A stretch of DNA of 64,000 nt from Sphingobacteriales bacterium (GTDB lineage: Bacteria; Bacteroidota; Bacteroidia; Chitinophagales; UBA2359): assembly GCA_016711295.1 (NCBI GenBank), contig JADJTE010000017.1, positions 1 to 64,000 of the forward strand, read 5' to 3'. How positions within the stretch are numbered: the stretch's first letter is position 1; each line of letters starts with the position of its first letter. The notes under the pieces were generated by a model. The model saw nothing but the letters and a program-made list of their open reading frames with translations, searched no databases and was not told the DNA's origin. Shown here piece after piece: positions 41,177-51,700 of the stretch. Both the position numbers and the translations under genes were made by a program.

Positions 41177-44069
41177 TTAATCGTTAAAAAACTGGTTTAT
41201 TTTGTTGTTCAATTTTACAATGTTGGCTTCAATGTTTTTGCTGTCTTCCAAATACAGGAAATCGAAACGCTGATAGCCGAATTTTTCTTGGTTGAGTTTT
41301 AAAAACTCGGTTTCTACATAGTTTTTCTTGCATTGAAAAACTATGTCCTCTGCATATAAAGCACCTTTGGTTTCAATCAAAAGCACTTTGTGTATTTTAT
41401 CTTTGGCGGTACGTTTCACAATCAAAAAATCGGTGGTGTATTTGCCAATGTTTTTCCAATACTTGCCTTCTTTGGCAAAGCAGTTAATTACAAACTCGGT
41501 TAAGCCACGTTCGCCGTTGTAGTAAATCTCCAATTCCATTTTCTGAAAGTCGGAAAACAATAAGGCTTTTTGCAAGGTTTCAAATTCAAAACCACTACTT
41601 CCGCCGCCGCCAAAATTGTAGGGTAAGTAATGAAATGATTTGTTTTTAGATTTTACAGCCAAACTGAAATCGTAAGGTTCTTTGAATTTTTCGTATGAAG
41701 CAAAGGCAATTTCTAATGGTGTGCCTTTTACCATTTGTAAATTCATTTCATACAATTCTCTGATTTTTGCTTCATCTATTGTAAGGGGCAAATTGGTTTT
41801 ATCTAATTCCAATATCTTTTTGCTGTCTGCTTCGTTGGGGAAAAGTTTTGTGTTTTTCTCTACGTCAGTTAGTTTAGAAGCAATGAGCAATTCGGCTTGT
41901 TTTGGAATTACTTCAGTATCGGTTTGCAATTCTCGTTTGATGCTGAACGCTACACGGATTTTTGATTGTATCATATATAAATCATACAACTCATTGAAAA
42001 AACGGTTTCCATTTTTCTCAAAAGAAACGGTTTCAAAAATGGCTGTAAGTTCTTTATCGTATTGGTGTAGTTGCGTTTCGGAAATCAAACCGAAACTTTC
42101 TCTTGAAATCTGAAAAAGCCATTGATTGTAATTGGCAAAGGCAATTCCTGTTTCGTTTATTATGTCAATAGCTCCTGTGTCAATATTGGAAATTTCGCTG
42201 GTGCTGATTAAGGCAGAAGCTTTGAAATCTTCCAAATGCTTGATGATGTTTTTGAGTTTGGCTTTGGTGTTTGCCGTTTCTTCTTCATCAATGCTTTGGT
42301 AAGTAACTTTCATTTGGTAAAACTCCACCTTTGGCATTTGCAAATATTCCATACGGTTGATGCGTTCCACCATATCGGGTTTTCCGCTTCGCTTGGTGTT
42401 GTTCAGTTCGTCAATGCTGCTGTTTTGTTCTTGTTTCAGTTGTTTGTTCAGCGTTTCGGCATTGTCTTTATTCAACCAAATCAAAGCGGTTTCTTCTTTG
42501 TCTTTGTCCACTTGGCGTAAACATCTGCAGGAAGTTTGCAGCACCATATTTTGCGGACTGTCGCCTTTTTGGGAAAGGATTACACCGGTCAAACTTGGGC
42601 AGTCCCAACCTTCTTTTCCAACCTGCACCAAAAGAATGTATCGCTTTTTGGAAATAGGTAAATCCAATGAACGAAACTCCAACTCGTTTTCTTTGGGCAA
42701 AGAATAGGTTTTGTTTCCTCCGTGATATTTTAAAATTTCAGCAGGATTAATTTTGAGTTCACCTGTTAGGAACGGATAAACTTCTTCTTCCAATACTCCG
42801 ATGTTGCTACAATAAATGGCTATTTTGGCTATTGCTCCATTTTCGTAAACCTTGTTTTTGTATAAGTTGTCAAAGTCCTCAATACCTTTTTTAATGATTT
42901 GAAAGCGGTCAAGGTTTTGCCCGATTTTTACTGTTGGCGTTTTCAGGAATTTTTTAATGGCAGTAACCAACGGATAATAATAAACCGTGTTGGTGATTTG
43001 CGAAAACTTAAAAGCGTAATCACCTGCTTTGATAATTTCCTGTTTTTGCAAATAAGGTGTTCCCGAAAAACCTAAAACGGTGGTGATATTTCCTTTGCTG
43101 TGCCAATAATTTACGGCTTGTCGCAGTTTTATGTCATCAGTTGCAGCGTGGTGAACTTCGTCTATCAAGATGGATAAATTCGGGATTTGTCCGAACAAGC
43201 GTTTAAGGTCGTTGCTGGTGTCTTTTTCTTCCTCGTCCAATTCTAACTCGGTTTGAGCATTGAACTTGAAACTTTCCAAAATAACTTTCTCCGCATTTAC
43301 CACAAATACTTGCCCAAATGGATTAGGCAAACAAGCATTTACTTTTTGTGCGTTTGGGTTTCTTGCTTTGTTGCTTTTTTTTAGCCGATTTCTGTTCGCC
43401 CAATACATCAAACTTCAATAGTTTTTTCAGTTTACTTGCCGATGGTTCGGGCAAAACCCAAGAAGGGTCGTAGTTTTCAATCGTTTTTAAACTTGGAACG
43501 ATAGAAGATTTTAAGCCCGAAGGAATAAGCACCAAAAAATTATGAGCAAACGCCTTATTGTTCGGTTCGTTGTCGGCAAAATACAAGTCCAAATAAATGA
43601 AAGCAGCCATCAGGAAAGTTTTACCTGCACCCATTGGCAAACTCATTAAATAGTCGGCATAGCTTACCTTGTAAAAAATGCTTTTAATAATGGTGTTGTA
43701 ATCTAATTCAGTTGGTTTTTCAATAATTAGTTTCTCCAATTCGGGAAGCAAAGTGCCTTTATCTGTTTTTGTTCTGGCAAAGTTATAGAGTGCAAAAGCG
43801 TCTTTATGTGCGCTTAAATATTCTCTTGCCGTCTGGTTGATATTCAATTTTGAAAGGTCAGTTCCGTTGGTAAAAAATCCCTCTGAAAATAGTTGCCAAA
43901 GCGGTTTGTTCTGTCCTTCTATTTTCAAAAACAAATAGGTTTCAATCGCTTCAATTTGCGTATCGCGAAGTTGTCCTTTATTGCGGATATATTTGACCAA
44001 ATCGCGAATGGTGCAGTCGTCAGACTGTAACCATTTATTTTTTTTGTCTTGTATGATTGTATGCAGCAT
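41177..44069 (-). CDS. res: Type III-like restriction-modification system, restriction subunit (Res), frameshifted
   Basis: A DNA-cleaving helicase subunit of about 964 residues that would work with Mod. The N-terminal part has Walker A in SLPMGAGKTFLMA. After the break come ILIDEVHHAA (DEAH-like motif II), LGFSGTPYLQ (motif III), VGKEGWDCPSLTG and QTSCRCLRQV (motifs V-VI). A C-terminal nuclease region has TDFLIVKR...VLLIETKG, the D...ExK of PD-(D/E)XK enzymes. The frame breaks in an eight-T run at 43375-43382; removing one base joins SAKK to SNKARNPNAQKV. The start chosen is the ATG at 44069 (MLHTIIQD). It is upstream of mod on the same strand, the reverse of the usual mod-res order. Confidence 0.87.
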
Positions 44070-44187
44070 TATTTTTCTTGTGTTTAATTTTGTCTTTGAC
44101 AACTTTCAAAACCTATTTATTTATTGGCTTTCATTCGTTTGGCTCAAATTTTCTGATGATAGCCTGATTGGTAGGCAGGCAGAAAAA

Positions 44188-45299
44188 TTATTGGATAAAC
44201 TGCCGTAAAGCATTGATAAAACTGTCCTGATTTCTCGTCACTTTGCCGTCCAATAGTTTGATGTCAAATGTGTCTAAACGTTTGCTCTGGTCATTATACT
44301 CATTTAGGCATACGATGGCACTTTTGACGAATAAACCAAATTCTTTTCTTATGGCATGGAGTTTATAGGCGGTTAGGTCAAAAATTTCTTTATTTAAGTG
44401 CGTTTTACACTCGACAACATAAATAACGTTGTTTCGCATTAATACCACATCTAATTCATTAGGCGTAGTATGTTTTTGAATCAATACGCTATTGCCCATA
44501 AAGCGGTCATCTAATTGAAATAGATTTTGTATCGTGGTATAGACATATTCTTCTAACCATTGCCCTCGTAAATAATTGATTTCTTTGACCAAAAGTTGGG
44601 TAGGGATTGGGGCTTGAAGCCAATAATATTGAGTGTTAGCCGTAAGGTATCAGCTAAATTGGAGGGTAAAGAAGACAGCAGCAGGTTTTGTTCCTGATGC
44701 GCTTGATTTTTTAATATATCTATGCCTTTCCTAACATTGATACTATCTTTTGCTTTGGGAGTCACCCTATGTTGCCATAAACGCTTGCTGACGGAAGGGG
44801 TTTGTACTAAACTGTATTGCTTGTCGGGGTTTTGGATAGTAATGCCGTAGCCTTTCAAATAATCTTTGAGCGATATGCGATATTCTATGCGTTGGATTTG
44901 CTCATTGGCGGGTGGAAAAATTTGCTTATACTCATTTTTGCCAATAGGAATATAATACATTTTGCTGTTAAATCGCGAGAAGAAGCTATAAACGCCTAAT
45001 GACATTATTTTAGTGCCACCCGTTATATTGACGATAAATTGGAGGTCTGTTCGACTTAGCTGCAATGCCTCTAATTTGGATTCGACATCTGCCAAAGACT
45101 CTTCATTGACGACGACTCTTGGGTAGCATTGTTGGTCGGTTATTTGACAGACGGATAATATATTATCTAACTGCCTGCCTTTGTTCATTTTATCGGTAGT
45201 GATAAACAGATATTTGTCGGTTTGCTTTGCGAACTCTTTGATAAACAATATGTTGGGTATTGTTTGTTCGGATATAATATTGACCTGAACGGTGTGCAT
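44188..45299 (-). CDS. Card1/Can2-like CARF-domain nuclease (DUF1887 type), frameshifted
   Basis: About 370 residues, matching the size of Card1/Can2, CRISPR ancillary nucleases switched on by cyclic tetra-adenylate. The N-terminal half is a CARF fold: MHTVQVNIISEQTIPNILF, YLFITTDKM, and the ligand-loop motif FIVNITGGTKIMSLG. The C-terminal half is a PD-(D/E)XK nuclease: GQWLEEYVY, then NELDVVLMRNNVIYVVECKTH with the D and ExK residues. The frame breaks at a four-A run (44591-44594 on the plus strand); one more base joins LPNF to LVKEINYLRGQW. No CRISPR array, Cas10 or other cas gene is in the window, so the activating signal must come from elsewhere, or the protein serves another signalling system. 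It is the first of the minus-strand genes leading into res. Confidence 0.8.
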
Positions 45300-45352
45300 G
45301 CGATAATAATGTGATAATTAGATGTCAAATATTTTTGAAGGGGCACCTTCTG

Positions 45353-45360
45353 CAAAGATA
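45353..45360 (-). promoter_or_regulatory. -7 box for the CARF nuclease gene
   Basis: The minus strand reads TATCTTTG, 53 bases before the ATG at 45299. No -33 TTG is seen at the usual distance. Confidence 0.55.
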
Positions 45361-45488
45361 AACCTATTTTATGACACCCATACCGCCTGCCGTTCAGAAA
45401 TAGCTCCGTACTAAAAATATTGGCGTGCTGTGTAGTCGCACGCTTCAATCTCCAGAAAGAACCTATGAATTGATGCCTTTGAGGGTCT

Positions 45489-46127
45489 TTAATCGACCAA
45501 AAACGGGTTATATTTCCGTTCGTGTCCTATGGTGGTGGGTTGTCCGTGCCCAGAATAAACCTTTACGTGGTCGCCCAAGGGCAGCAATTGTTCGGTAATG
45601 CTTTGCAGGAGTGTATCGTAGTCGCCGCCTGGCAGGTCGGTGCGTCCGATGCTTTGATAAAACAATACATCGCCTGCGATGAGCGTGCCCGATGCTTCGT
45701 GATAGAGCGATATGCTGGCGGGCGAGTGCCCTGGCGTGAATAAAACCGATAAGGTTGTTTTGCCAAATTGTATGGTATCGCCGTTGCGCACAAATTGGGT
45801 GATAGGAGGCGACAGTTCTACGGGCAAGCCCACCATTTTGCCATAGCTTGTGGCGGCTTCTAATACGGCTATTTCGCCTTGGTGTGCGGTTAAGGGCAGC
45901 CCGTAGGTATCTGCTACGTAGCGGTTGCCAAATACGTGGTCGATATGGCAATGGGTATTGACCATACGCACGGGGCGCAGACTGTGCTGGGCGATAAAAT
46001 CGCTGAGGCGTTTTTTTTCTGCCGCTTGGTAGCAACCAGGGTCAATGATAAGGCATTCGCCCGTAGAGTCGTATAAGACGTAAGTGTTTTCCTGAAACGG
46101 ATTGAACGTAAAATAGGCAATTTCCAT
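45489..46127 (-). CDS. MBL-fold hydrolase (glyoxalase II-like)
   Basis: A 212-residue metallo-beta-lactamase fold protein with the zinc motif THCHIDHVFGN at about residues 57-67, TPGHSPASISLY, AGDVLFYQSIGRTDLPGGD and SGHGQPTTIG. This pattern matches the short hydroxyacylglutathione-hydrolase-like group found in many Bacteroidota, which lacks the C-terminal helical domain of true glyoxalase II. The substrate is therefore uncertain. It is intact. It lies just downstream of the M42 peptidase (13 bases), probably in the same transcript. Confidence 0.88.
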   Translation of the reverse strand: MEIAYFTFNPFQENTYVLYDSTGECLIIDPGCYQAAEKKRLSDFIAQHSLRPVRMVNTHCHIDHVFGNRYVADTYGLPLTAHQGEIAVLEAATSYGKMVGLPVELSPPITQFVRNGDTIQFGKTTLSVLFTPGHSPASISLYHEASGTLIAGDVLFYQSIGRTDLPGGDYDTLLQSITEQLLPLGDHVKVYSGHGQPTTIGHERKYNPFLVD

Positions 46128-46140
46128 TATGCCGAGCAGA

Positions 46141-47231
46141 TTAATGCAGGTATTTAAAATTATGTCCTTCTTCTATTTTTTGCAAAACCTCGTACATGAG
46201 GCGTATAGTATTGACTACATCGTCTTGGTGCGTCATCTCTACGGTCGAGTGCATATAGCGGAGCGGCAGCGATAGGAGCGCAGAGACAGTGCCTTTATAG
46301 CTATACGCAAACGCATCGGTATCGGTGCCCGTACTATCGCCGCATACTTCTATTTGGTACGGTATTTCGCAGGTTTTGGCGGTATTGATGATTAGGTCGG
46401 CAAACTTATTTTGTACTGCCGCCCCAGGGCTATCGATGGTCCTTCGCCCGATTTAATGCTACCATATTTGATGCGATTGATGCCCGGCGTACTCGTATCG
46501 TGGGTTACGTCGGTGATGAGGGCTACATGTGGCTGAATGGTACGGCTGACCATAGCCGCGCCGCGCAGCCCTATTTCTTCTTGTACCGAATTGACTACGT
46601 ATAAGCTATACGGCAATTCGATATTGTTTTCGCGCAGCATACGCGCTACTTGGGCTATCATAAATCCGCCCATACGGTTGTCTAATGCCCGCCCCATGTA
46701 GTAGCGTTGGTTGAGGCTTGTAAATTCATCTTCAGACCACCATGCTACCTATCCCGATGCCGAGGTCTAATACTTCTTGTTTGGTCTGACAGCCGCAGTC
46801 CAAGAACAAACTTTCTACTTTGGGTGCGGGGTCGCCGTCGCGGCGCAGGTGTATGGCGGGCCAGCCGAAAACAGCTTTTATCGAGTGCTGCATATCGCGA
46901 CTATAGACGTTTACGCGTTTTGATAGGGCTTGCAGGTGGTCGCTACCGCCGTTGCGATAGACATATAATAGTCCTTCGTCGCTGATATGGTTTACGACCC
47001 ACGAAATCTCGTCGACATGGGCTTCTATCACTACGCGGTAGGGTTTGTTAGGGTTGATGATGCCGTATGCTGTGCCGTAATTGTCTACTTCGTAGTGGTC
47101 GAAATAAGGCTTGGCATAGTCGAGCCATGTTTGTTGCCCGCGCCACTCGCAGCCCGTTGGCGAGGGAGTATTGAGGTAGCGCGTCAAAAAGATAGGGCAT
47201 CTTCGGTCAAAATTTGTTCGGTAGGGAGCAT
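46141..47231 (-). CDS. M42-family aminopeptidase (three frame breaks)
   Basis: A cytoplasmic metallo-aminopeptidase of about 363 residues. The start chosen is the ATG at 47231 (MLPTEQILTEDALSFL). Metal ligands visible in order: VIEAHVDE (His), the DNRMGG aspartate, VQEEIGLRGA (catalytic and metal Glu), DVTHDTS and, near the end, LRYMHSTVE (His). Breaks: plus-strand A-run 47186-47190 (one short, restoring FLTRYLNTPSPTGCEW), near 46733 (restoring EDEFTSLNQRYYMGRALDN), and C-run 46422-46425 (one short, restoring ALGAAVQNKFAD). The C-terminal 300 bases (46141-46440) have no start codon of their own but encode conserved family sequence up to the TAA at 46141. Confidence 0.87.
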
Positions 47232-47275
47232 TGGCTTGGCGATGGCTTTTAGCTGAATGGTCAAAAAATAAGGTG

Positions 47276-47283
47276 CAAAGATA
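47276..47283 (-). promoter_or_regulatory. -7 box for the M42 peptidase gene
   Basis: The minus strand reads TATCTTTG, 44 bases before the ATG at 47231, and supports that start over the longer upstream frame. Confidence 0.55.
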
Positions 47284-47421
47284 ACATTTATTCCGTTCAA
47301 GGTATAGCGTAAATGGCGGAAGTTTTGCCCGAAAAACATTTTTAACGCTTGTGTTTGAGCAATTAGGCATAGCGCGGATAAGGGCATTAGGTAATGCCAT
47401 ACGGATTTGTATTATTATTTT

Positions 47422-47536
47422 GTAACTATTTAGCCTTGTAGGGGGAACTAATCGAATATGCAGCGATGTCAGGCATTATTAGATAGGCATTGCCCAAAAC
47501 CCCCATACCCAAAACCCCTATACCCTAAATAGTTGC
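47422..47536 (+). mobile_element. MITE-like element, copy 2, with 9-bp target duplication
   Basis: 115 bp with terminal inverted repeats GTAACTATTTAG and CTAAATAGTTGC, flanked by the exact direct repeat tattatttt (47413-47421 and 47537-47545). There is no coding capacity. The inner left half reads ccttgtaggg then aactaatcgaatatgcagc; the inner right half reads catacccaaaacccctatac. Confidence 0.85.
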
Positions 47537-47664
47537 TATTATTTTAATATTTCTCCGCCTTTGTTCTGAATATCGCGTTTAGCGACAAGGAAAAATGGGG
47601 TCAATTTTGACTTCTGAATAAATGCTAAACACGCATTTTGTTAGCTAAATTGCTCGGAAATGCT

Positions 47665-47672
47665 TACCTTTG
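47665..47672 (+). promoter_or_regulatory. -7 box of lpxD
   Basis: TACCTTTG ends five bases before the lpxD ATG, so the transcript would be almost leaderless. An upstream TTTG (47637-47640) is 24 bases away, slightly longer than usual. Confidence 0.5.
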
Positions 47673-47676
47673 CCGT

Positions 47677-48717
47677 ATGAAGATTACAGCACGCGAATTA
47701 GCCGCTTGGCTCCATGGCACAATAGAAGGCGATGCCGACATTAGCATTGACCGCCTTAGCAAAATTGAGGAGGCAACAGCAGGCGGGTTGAGTTTTATTG
47801 CCAACGCCAAGTACTTGCCCTATGCCCAAACAACAGGTGCGTCCATACTCATCGTATCGGCACAACTAAGCATCGACCCGCCTGTGGCGGCTACTATTGT
47901 GCGTGTAGCTGATGCCCAAACCGCCTTTGCTATACTGCTCGACCGATATGCCCAACTGACCGCGCCGCCCCCACCCATTGGTATAGAACAACCTTGTTAT
48001 ATATCGCCCACAGCCAGTATAGAGAAAGACGTATATATTGGCGCATTTGCTTATATAGGACATAACGCGCATATAGGCGCAGGCACGCGCATCTACCCGC
48101 ATACATATATCGGCAATCACACCCGCGTGGGCGAACAATGTATCGTTTATGCGGGCGTAAAACTATACGACCAATGTATATTGGGCAATCGCTGTATCGT
48201 ACATGCGGGAACGGTCATAGGTAGCGACGGATTCGGTTTTGCGCCACAACCCGATGGCAGCTACCAAAAAATACCCCAAACAGGCAATGTAGTAGTCGAA
48301 GATGACGTTGAAATAGGTGCTAACACCACCATAGACCGCGCTACGTTGGGAAGTACGCTCATTAAACGCGGAGTAAAATTGGACAACCTCATACAAGTAG
48401 CCCACAACGTCCAAATAGGTGAATATACCGTAATTGCCGCCCAGACGGGTATTGCGGGCAGCACCCGCATAGGGGCACGCTGTATGATAGGTGGGCAAGT
48501 GGGTTTTGCAGGACATTTAAATATAGCCGATGACACCAAAATACAAGCCCAAAGCGGCATCGCCCAAAACGTGACCGAGACCAACCAAGCCTTGATGGGG
48601 TCGCCCGCTATTGCCTACCGCAATTATCAACGCTCGTTTATCATATTCAAACAATTGCCCGAATTAGCCACCCAATTGCGGCAACTATCCCGAAAAATAG
48701 AAGAGAAAGATAAATAG
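47677..48717 (+). CDS. lpxD: UDP-3-O-acylglucosamine N-acyltransferase
   Basis: Adds the N-linked 3-hydroxyacyl chain in lipid A synthesis. The protein has 346 residues. The N-terminal uridine-binding domain (MKITARELAAWLHGTIEGD, GLSFIANAKYLPY) is followed by a left-handed beta helix of hexapeptide repeats (IGAFAYIGHNAHIGAG onwards) with the catalytic histidine in QVAHNVQIG and a helical tail (RNYQRSFIIFKQLPELATQL). The ATG at 47677 is used because it matches the family N-terminus; the TTG-started extension upstream overlaps the promoter box. It is intact. The TamB-type gene follows after 49 bases. Confidence 0.95.
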   Translation: MKITARELAAWLHGTIEGDADISIDRLSKIEEATAGGLSFIANAKYLPYAQTTGASILIVSAQLSIDPPVAATIVRVADAQTAFAILLDRYAQLTAPPPPIGIEQPCYISPTASIEKDVYIGAFAYIGHNAHIGAGTRIYPHTYIGNHTRVGEQCIVYAGVKLYDQCILGNRCIVHAGTVIGSDGFGFAPQPDGSYQKIPQTGNVVVEDDVEIGANTTIDRATLGSTLIKRGVKLDNLIQVAHNVQIGEYTVIAAQTGIAGSTRIGARCMIGGQVGFAGHLNIADDTKIQAQSGIAQNVTETNQALMGSPAIAYRNYQRSFIIFKQLPELATQLRQLSRKIEEKDK

Positions 48718-48766
48718 TGAAATTTGCGATTTTGGATTATCGCCCTAATTCCCGATACCCTTATTC

Positions 48767-51700
48767 ATGTCGAACCACGATGAGCAAGCGGAGCAGCAGA
48801 AACCTCTGAGCCTCAAACCTCAAGCCCATACGCATCCGCCCGCCAAACTTAGAAAAAAGCGTCCACGCTCCAAACGTAGTTTTTGGGCGTGGCTGATTGG
48901 CGTGCCCCTCGAAATAGTCGGTTTTTTGTTCCTGCTGCTTTTGACCTTGGTCTATTTAGTTCGGCTGCCCTCTATCCAAACTTTTATCGTAGCGCAGGCA
49001 ATCGGTTATGTCTCTGCCAAAACCGAAACACGCATTACTGCCGATAGCATATATATAGACGTATTTGATAAATTATATTTTGAAAATTTATATGTCGAAG
49101 ATTGGGATTGTGATACGCTTTTATATGCCGAAAAATTAGCTTTGGGCATACATAGTTTTGATATTTGGAAACAAGCCTTACACCTCAAATCGCTTGATGC
49201 CGATGGTCTGTATGTCAATCTGCACCGCGAAAAGGGCGAAATGCTGAATATAAATTACGTATTATCGGGATTATCGAGCAAAAAATCGGGCGAGGCTGCT
49301 ACAGATACAACGGCTAAACCAGTTAAAAACAGTAGTATCAAACCCTCTATTACTGCCGAACGCCTGCACTTGCGTCGCTTGCGTTTTGGTTTAGACGACG
49401 GCGAAAGTCTAACCCAATTAGCCATACACCTGCGCGAAATAGACCTACAACTGCACGGTTTTGATATAGCCGACCGCTGCTTCGAGTTCGACCGCGTATT
49501 GCTCGACCAACCCGTCGTATCATTGCGCATAGGCGACAAACCCGATAAGCCCGACAAACCAAGCACCGACATCGTACACATCACACCCAAAGGCTGGACA
49601 TTCGATGCCCGACAATTGCAACTCCGAGACGGCGCATTTGCCCTTACTGATGAGGGCGGCGATACAACCTGGCACGAGGGAAATATCAATTTCAAAAAAT
49701 TGCGCGTCAGCCGCCTCGAAGGTAATGCTACCAACTTGCATGTAGCCAACGATACGATATTTGCTGCATCAATACAACTTGCCGCACGCGAACAATCGGG
49801 TTTCGACTTGCAGCGTTTGCAAAGCAGCCCCATGACCTTTACGGCGCGTGGGTTTGAACTGCAGAACCTATACCTGCAAACGCCTAACTCGCGCTTAGGC
49901 GACTACTTGCAGATGAAATACCGAACACTCGAAGATTTTAGCGACTATTTTGTGAACCGCGTCCGATTCAAAGCGCGATTTACACCCAAATCGGTCTTTA
50001 AGTTTCGCGACATCAACTATTTTGCCGACGACATATCGCGCGAGCCTTATTTGCAGCACAATCTCGACCTACCTATTTACGTGCACGGCGAAATAGGCGA
50101 CAAGGTCAATAATATCAGTGCCCGAAAAGCAAGTATCGGGATAGGCAATACTCGCATCGAGGGCGATTTTAGCATTAATGGCTTGCCCGACGTTAAATCG
50201 TCGTTTATCGATTGTAAAATAACACGCCTCACTACCTCCGTAGCCGAAATACGAAAAATATTGCCGCCAAAGGTACGCCAAAAAATACCCGCCCAAATAG
50301 ACCCCTTGGGCAATATAGCCTTCAATGGCAGTTTTACGGGATTCCCTTCTAACTTTGTTGCCTACGGCGATTTCAAAACTAATATAGGACAGATAAAGTC
50401 AGACCTAAAAATGGATTTACGGAGCAAAGCAAAGTATTCGGGCGATATTGCCGCCACCGATTTTGCTTTGGGTACGCTGCTGCACCAAAAAGATTTGGGC
50501 AATATTACGTTTAGTGCTAATGTAGATGGGCAAGGCTTTAACCTCAACGAATTGTTAGCCGACATTGACGCGCGTGTCGAGCGGGTGGCGTATAAGGGTT
50601 ATACGTATCAAAACATAAATATAGATGGCAATTTTGACCGCAAATTTTTTAGCGGCGACCTCGCCATTAATGACCCCAACGTCAATGTGGATTATTTCAA
50701 GGGAACAGTCAATTTTAATACCGCTACACCCGAACTCAATTTTAAAACTGCCATTAACCGCTTAGACCTGCGCCAATGGGATTGCTATCGCCCGAACAAG
50801 AAAAACAATTTGGATGGGTGATTGCAGGAAAAACTGAAATTGACCTAAAAGGCAATAACCTCGATAATATAGAGGGCAAACTGAAATTAGAAAACGTAGC
50901 CCTACAAACGTCTAAGCGCAGTTTTAATATCGAACGCTTAGAAGCGGCATCGTTCTTTTTGCAAGGCAAGCGCGAGTTGGTCTTATGGGCTGATATGCTG
51001 AATGCAAGACTCAATGGCGATTTTAATTTTAAAGATTTTGTGCCATCTGTTCAACGCTATTTGCATCACTATTTTCCGTACCGCTTTCCTTATGTAGCAG
51101 CACGCCCACAAGAAATTGATTTTGTAGTAGATATAAACGACCCCAAAGGAATTTTGAAAGAATTTGTGCCGCAAATAGATACTTTGCCCAAGGCAATTCT
51201 AAAAGGCAACTTTGATTCTGCCAACTATAACCTCAACCTCACTGCCGACATAAAACATGCCGTATTGAGTGGAACGGGTTTATACAATTTTCAATTTGAT
51301 GCCCAATCCGACCCGCACGACCTCCGTTTCGATACCCAACTTGATAGTTTGCATATAAAAGGGGCACCCAATATTCCGCTCTTAGACCTAAGCGGTATAG
51401 TATATAACGATACCATTGACTTTGAACTACGCGCTGCCGCTGATACGGCTGCTTATAATGCCCATATCGATGGCTTGCTATTTGCCAACCGCGATACGCT
51501 GACCATGCGTTTAGATACTACCATCTTGGTATCGAACTATAAGGCTTGGAAGGCTACAACAGGCATGTTCATATATAAAGATAAAAATTATTTCAAAATC
51601 GAGGACTTGTTATTGGCACAAGGCGACCAACGCATAGCACTAAGCAGCTATCCCGATAGCCAAGTAAATAATAAAACGACAATATCGCTTGACAATATCA

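Noticed and set aside
45185..45448. Possible 87-residue gene upstream of the CARF nuclease
   Set aside because: It overlaps the first 38 codons of the CARF nuclease in another frame and covers its promoter box, with no recognisable motif.
45508..46035. 175-residue frame within the MBL hydrolase gene
   Set aside because: It lies wholly inside the MBL gene on the same strand in another frame; the composition is Arg/His-rich and without a domain.
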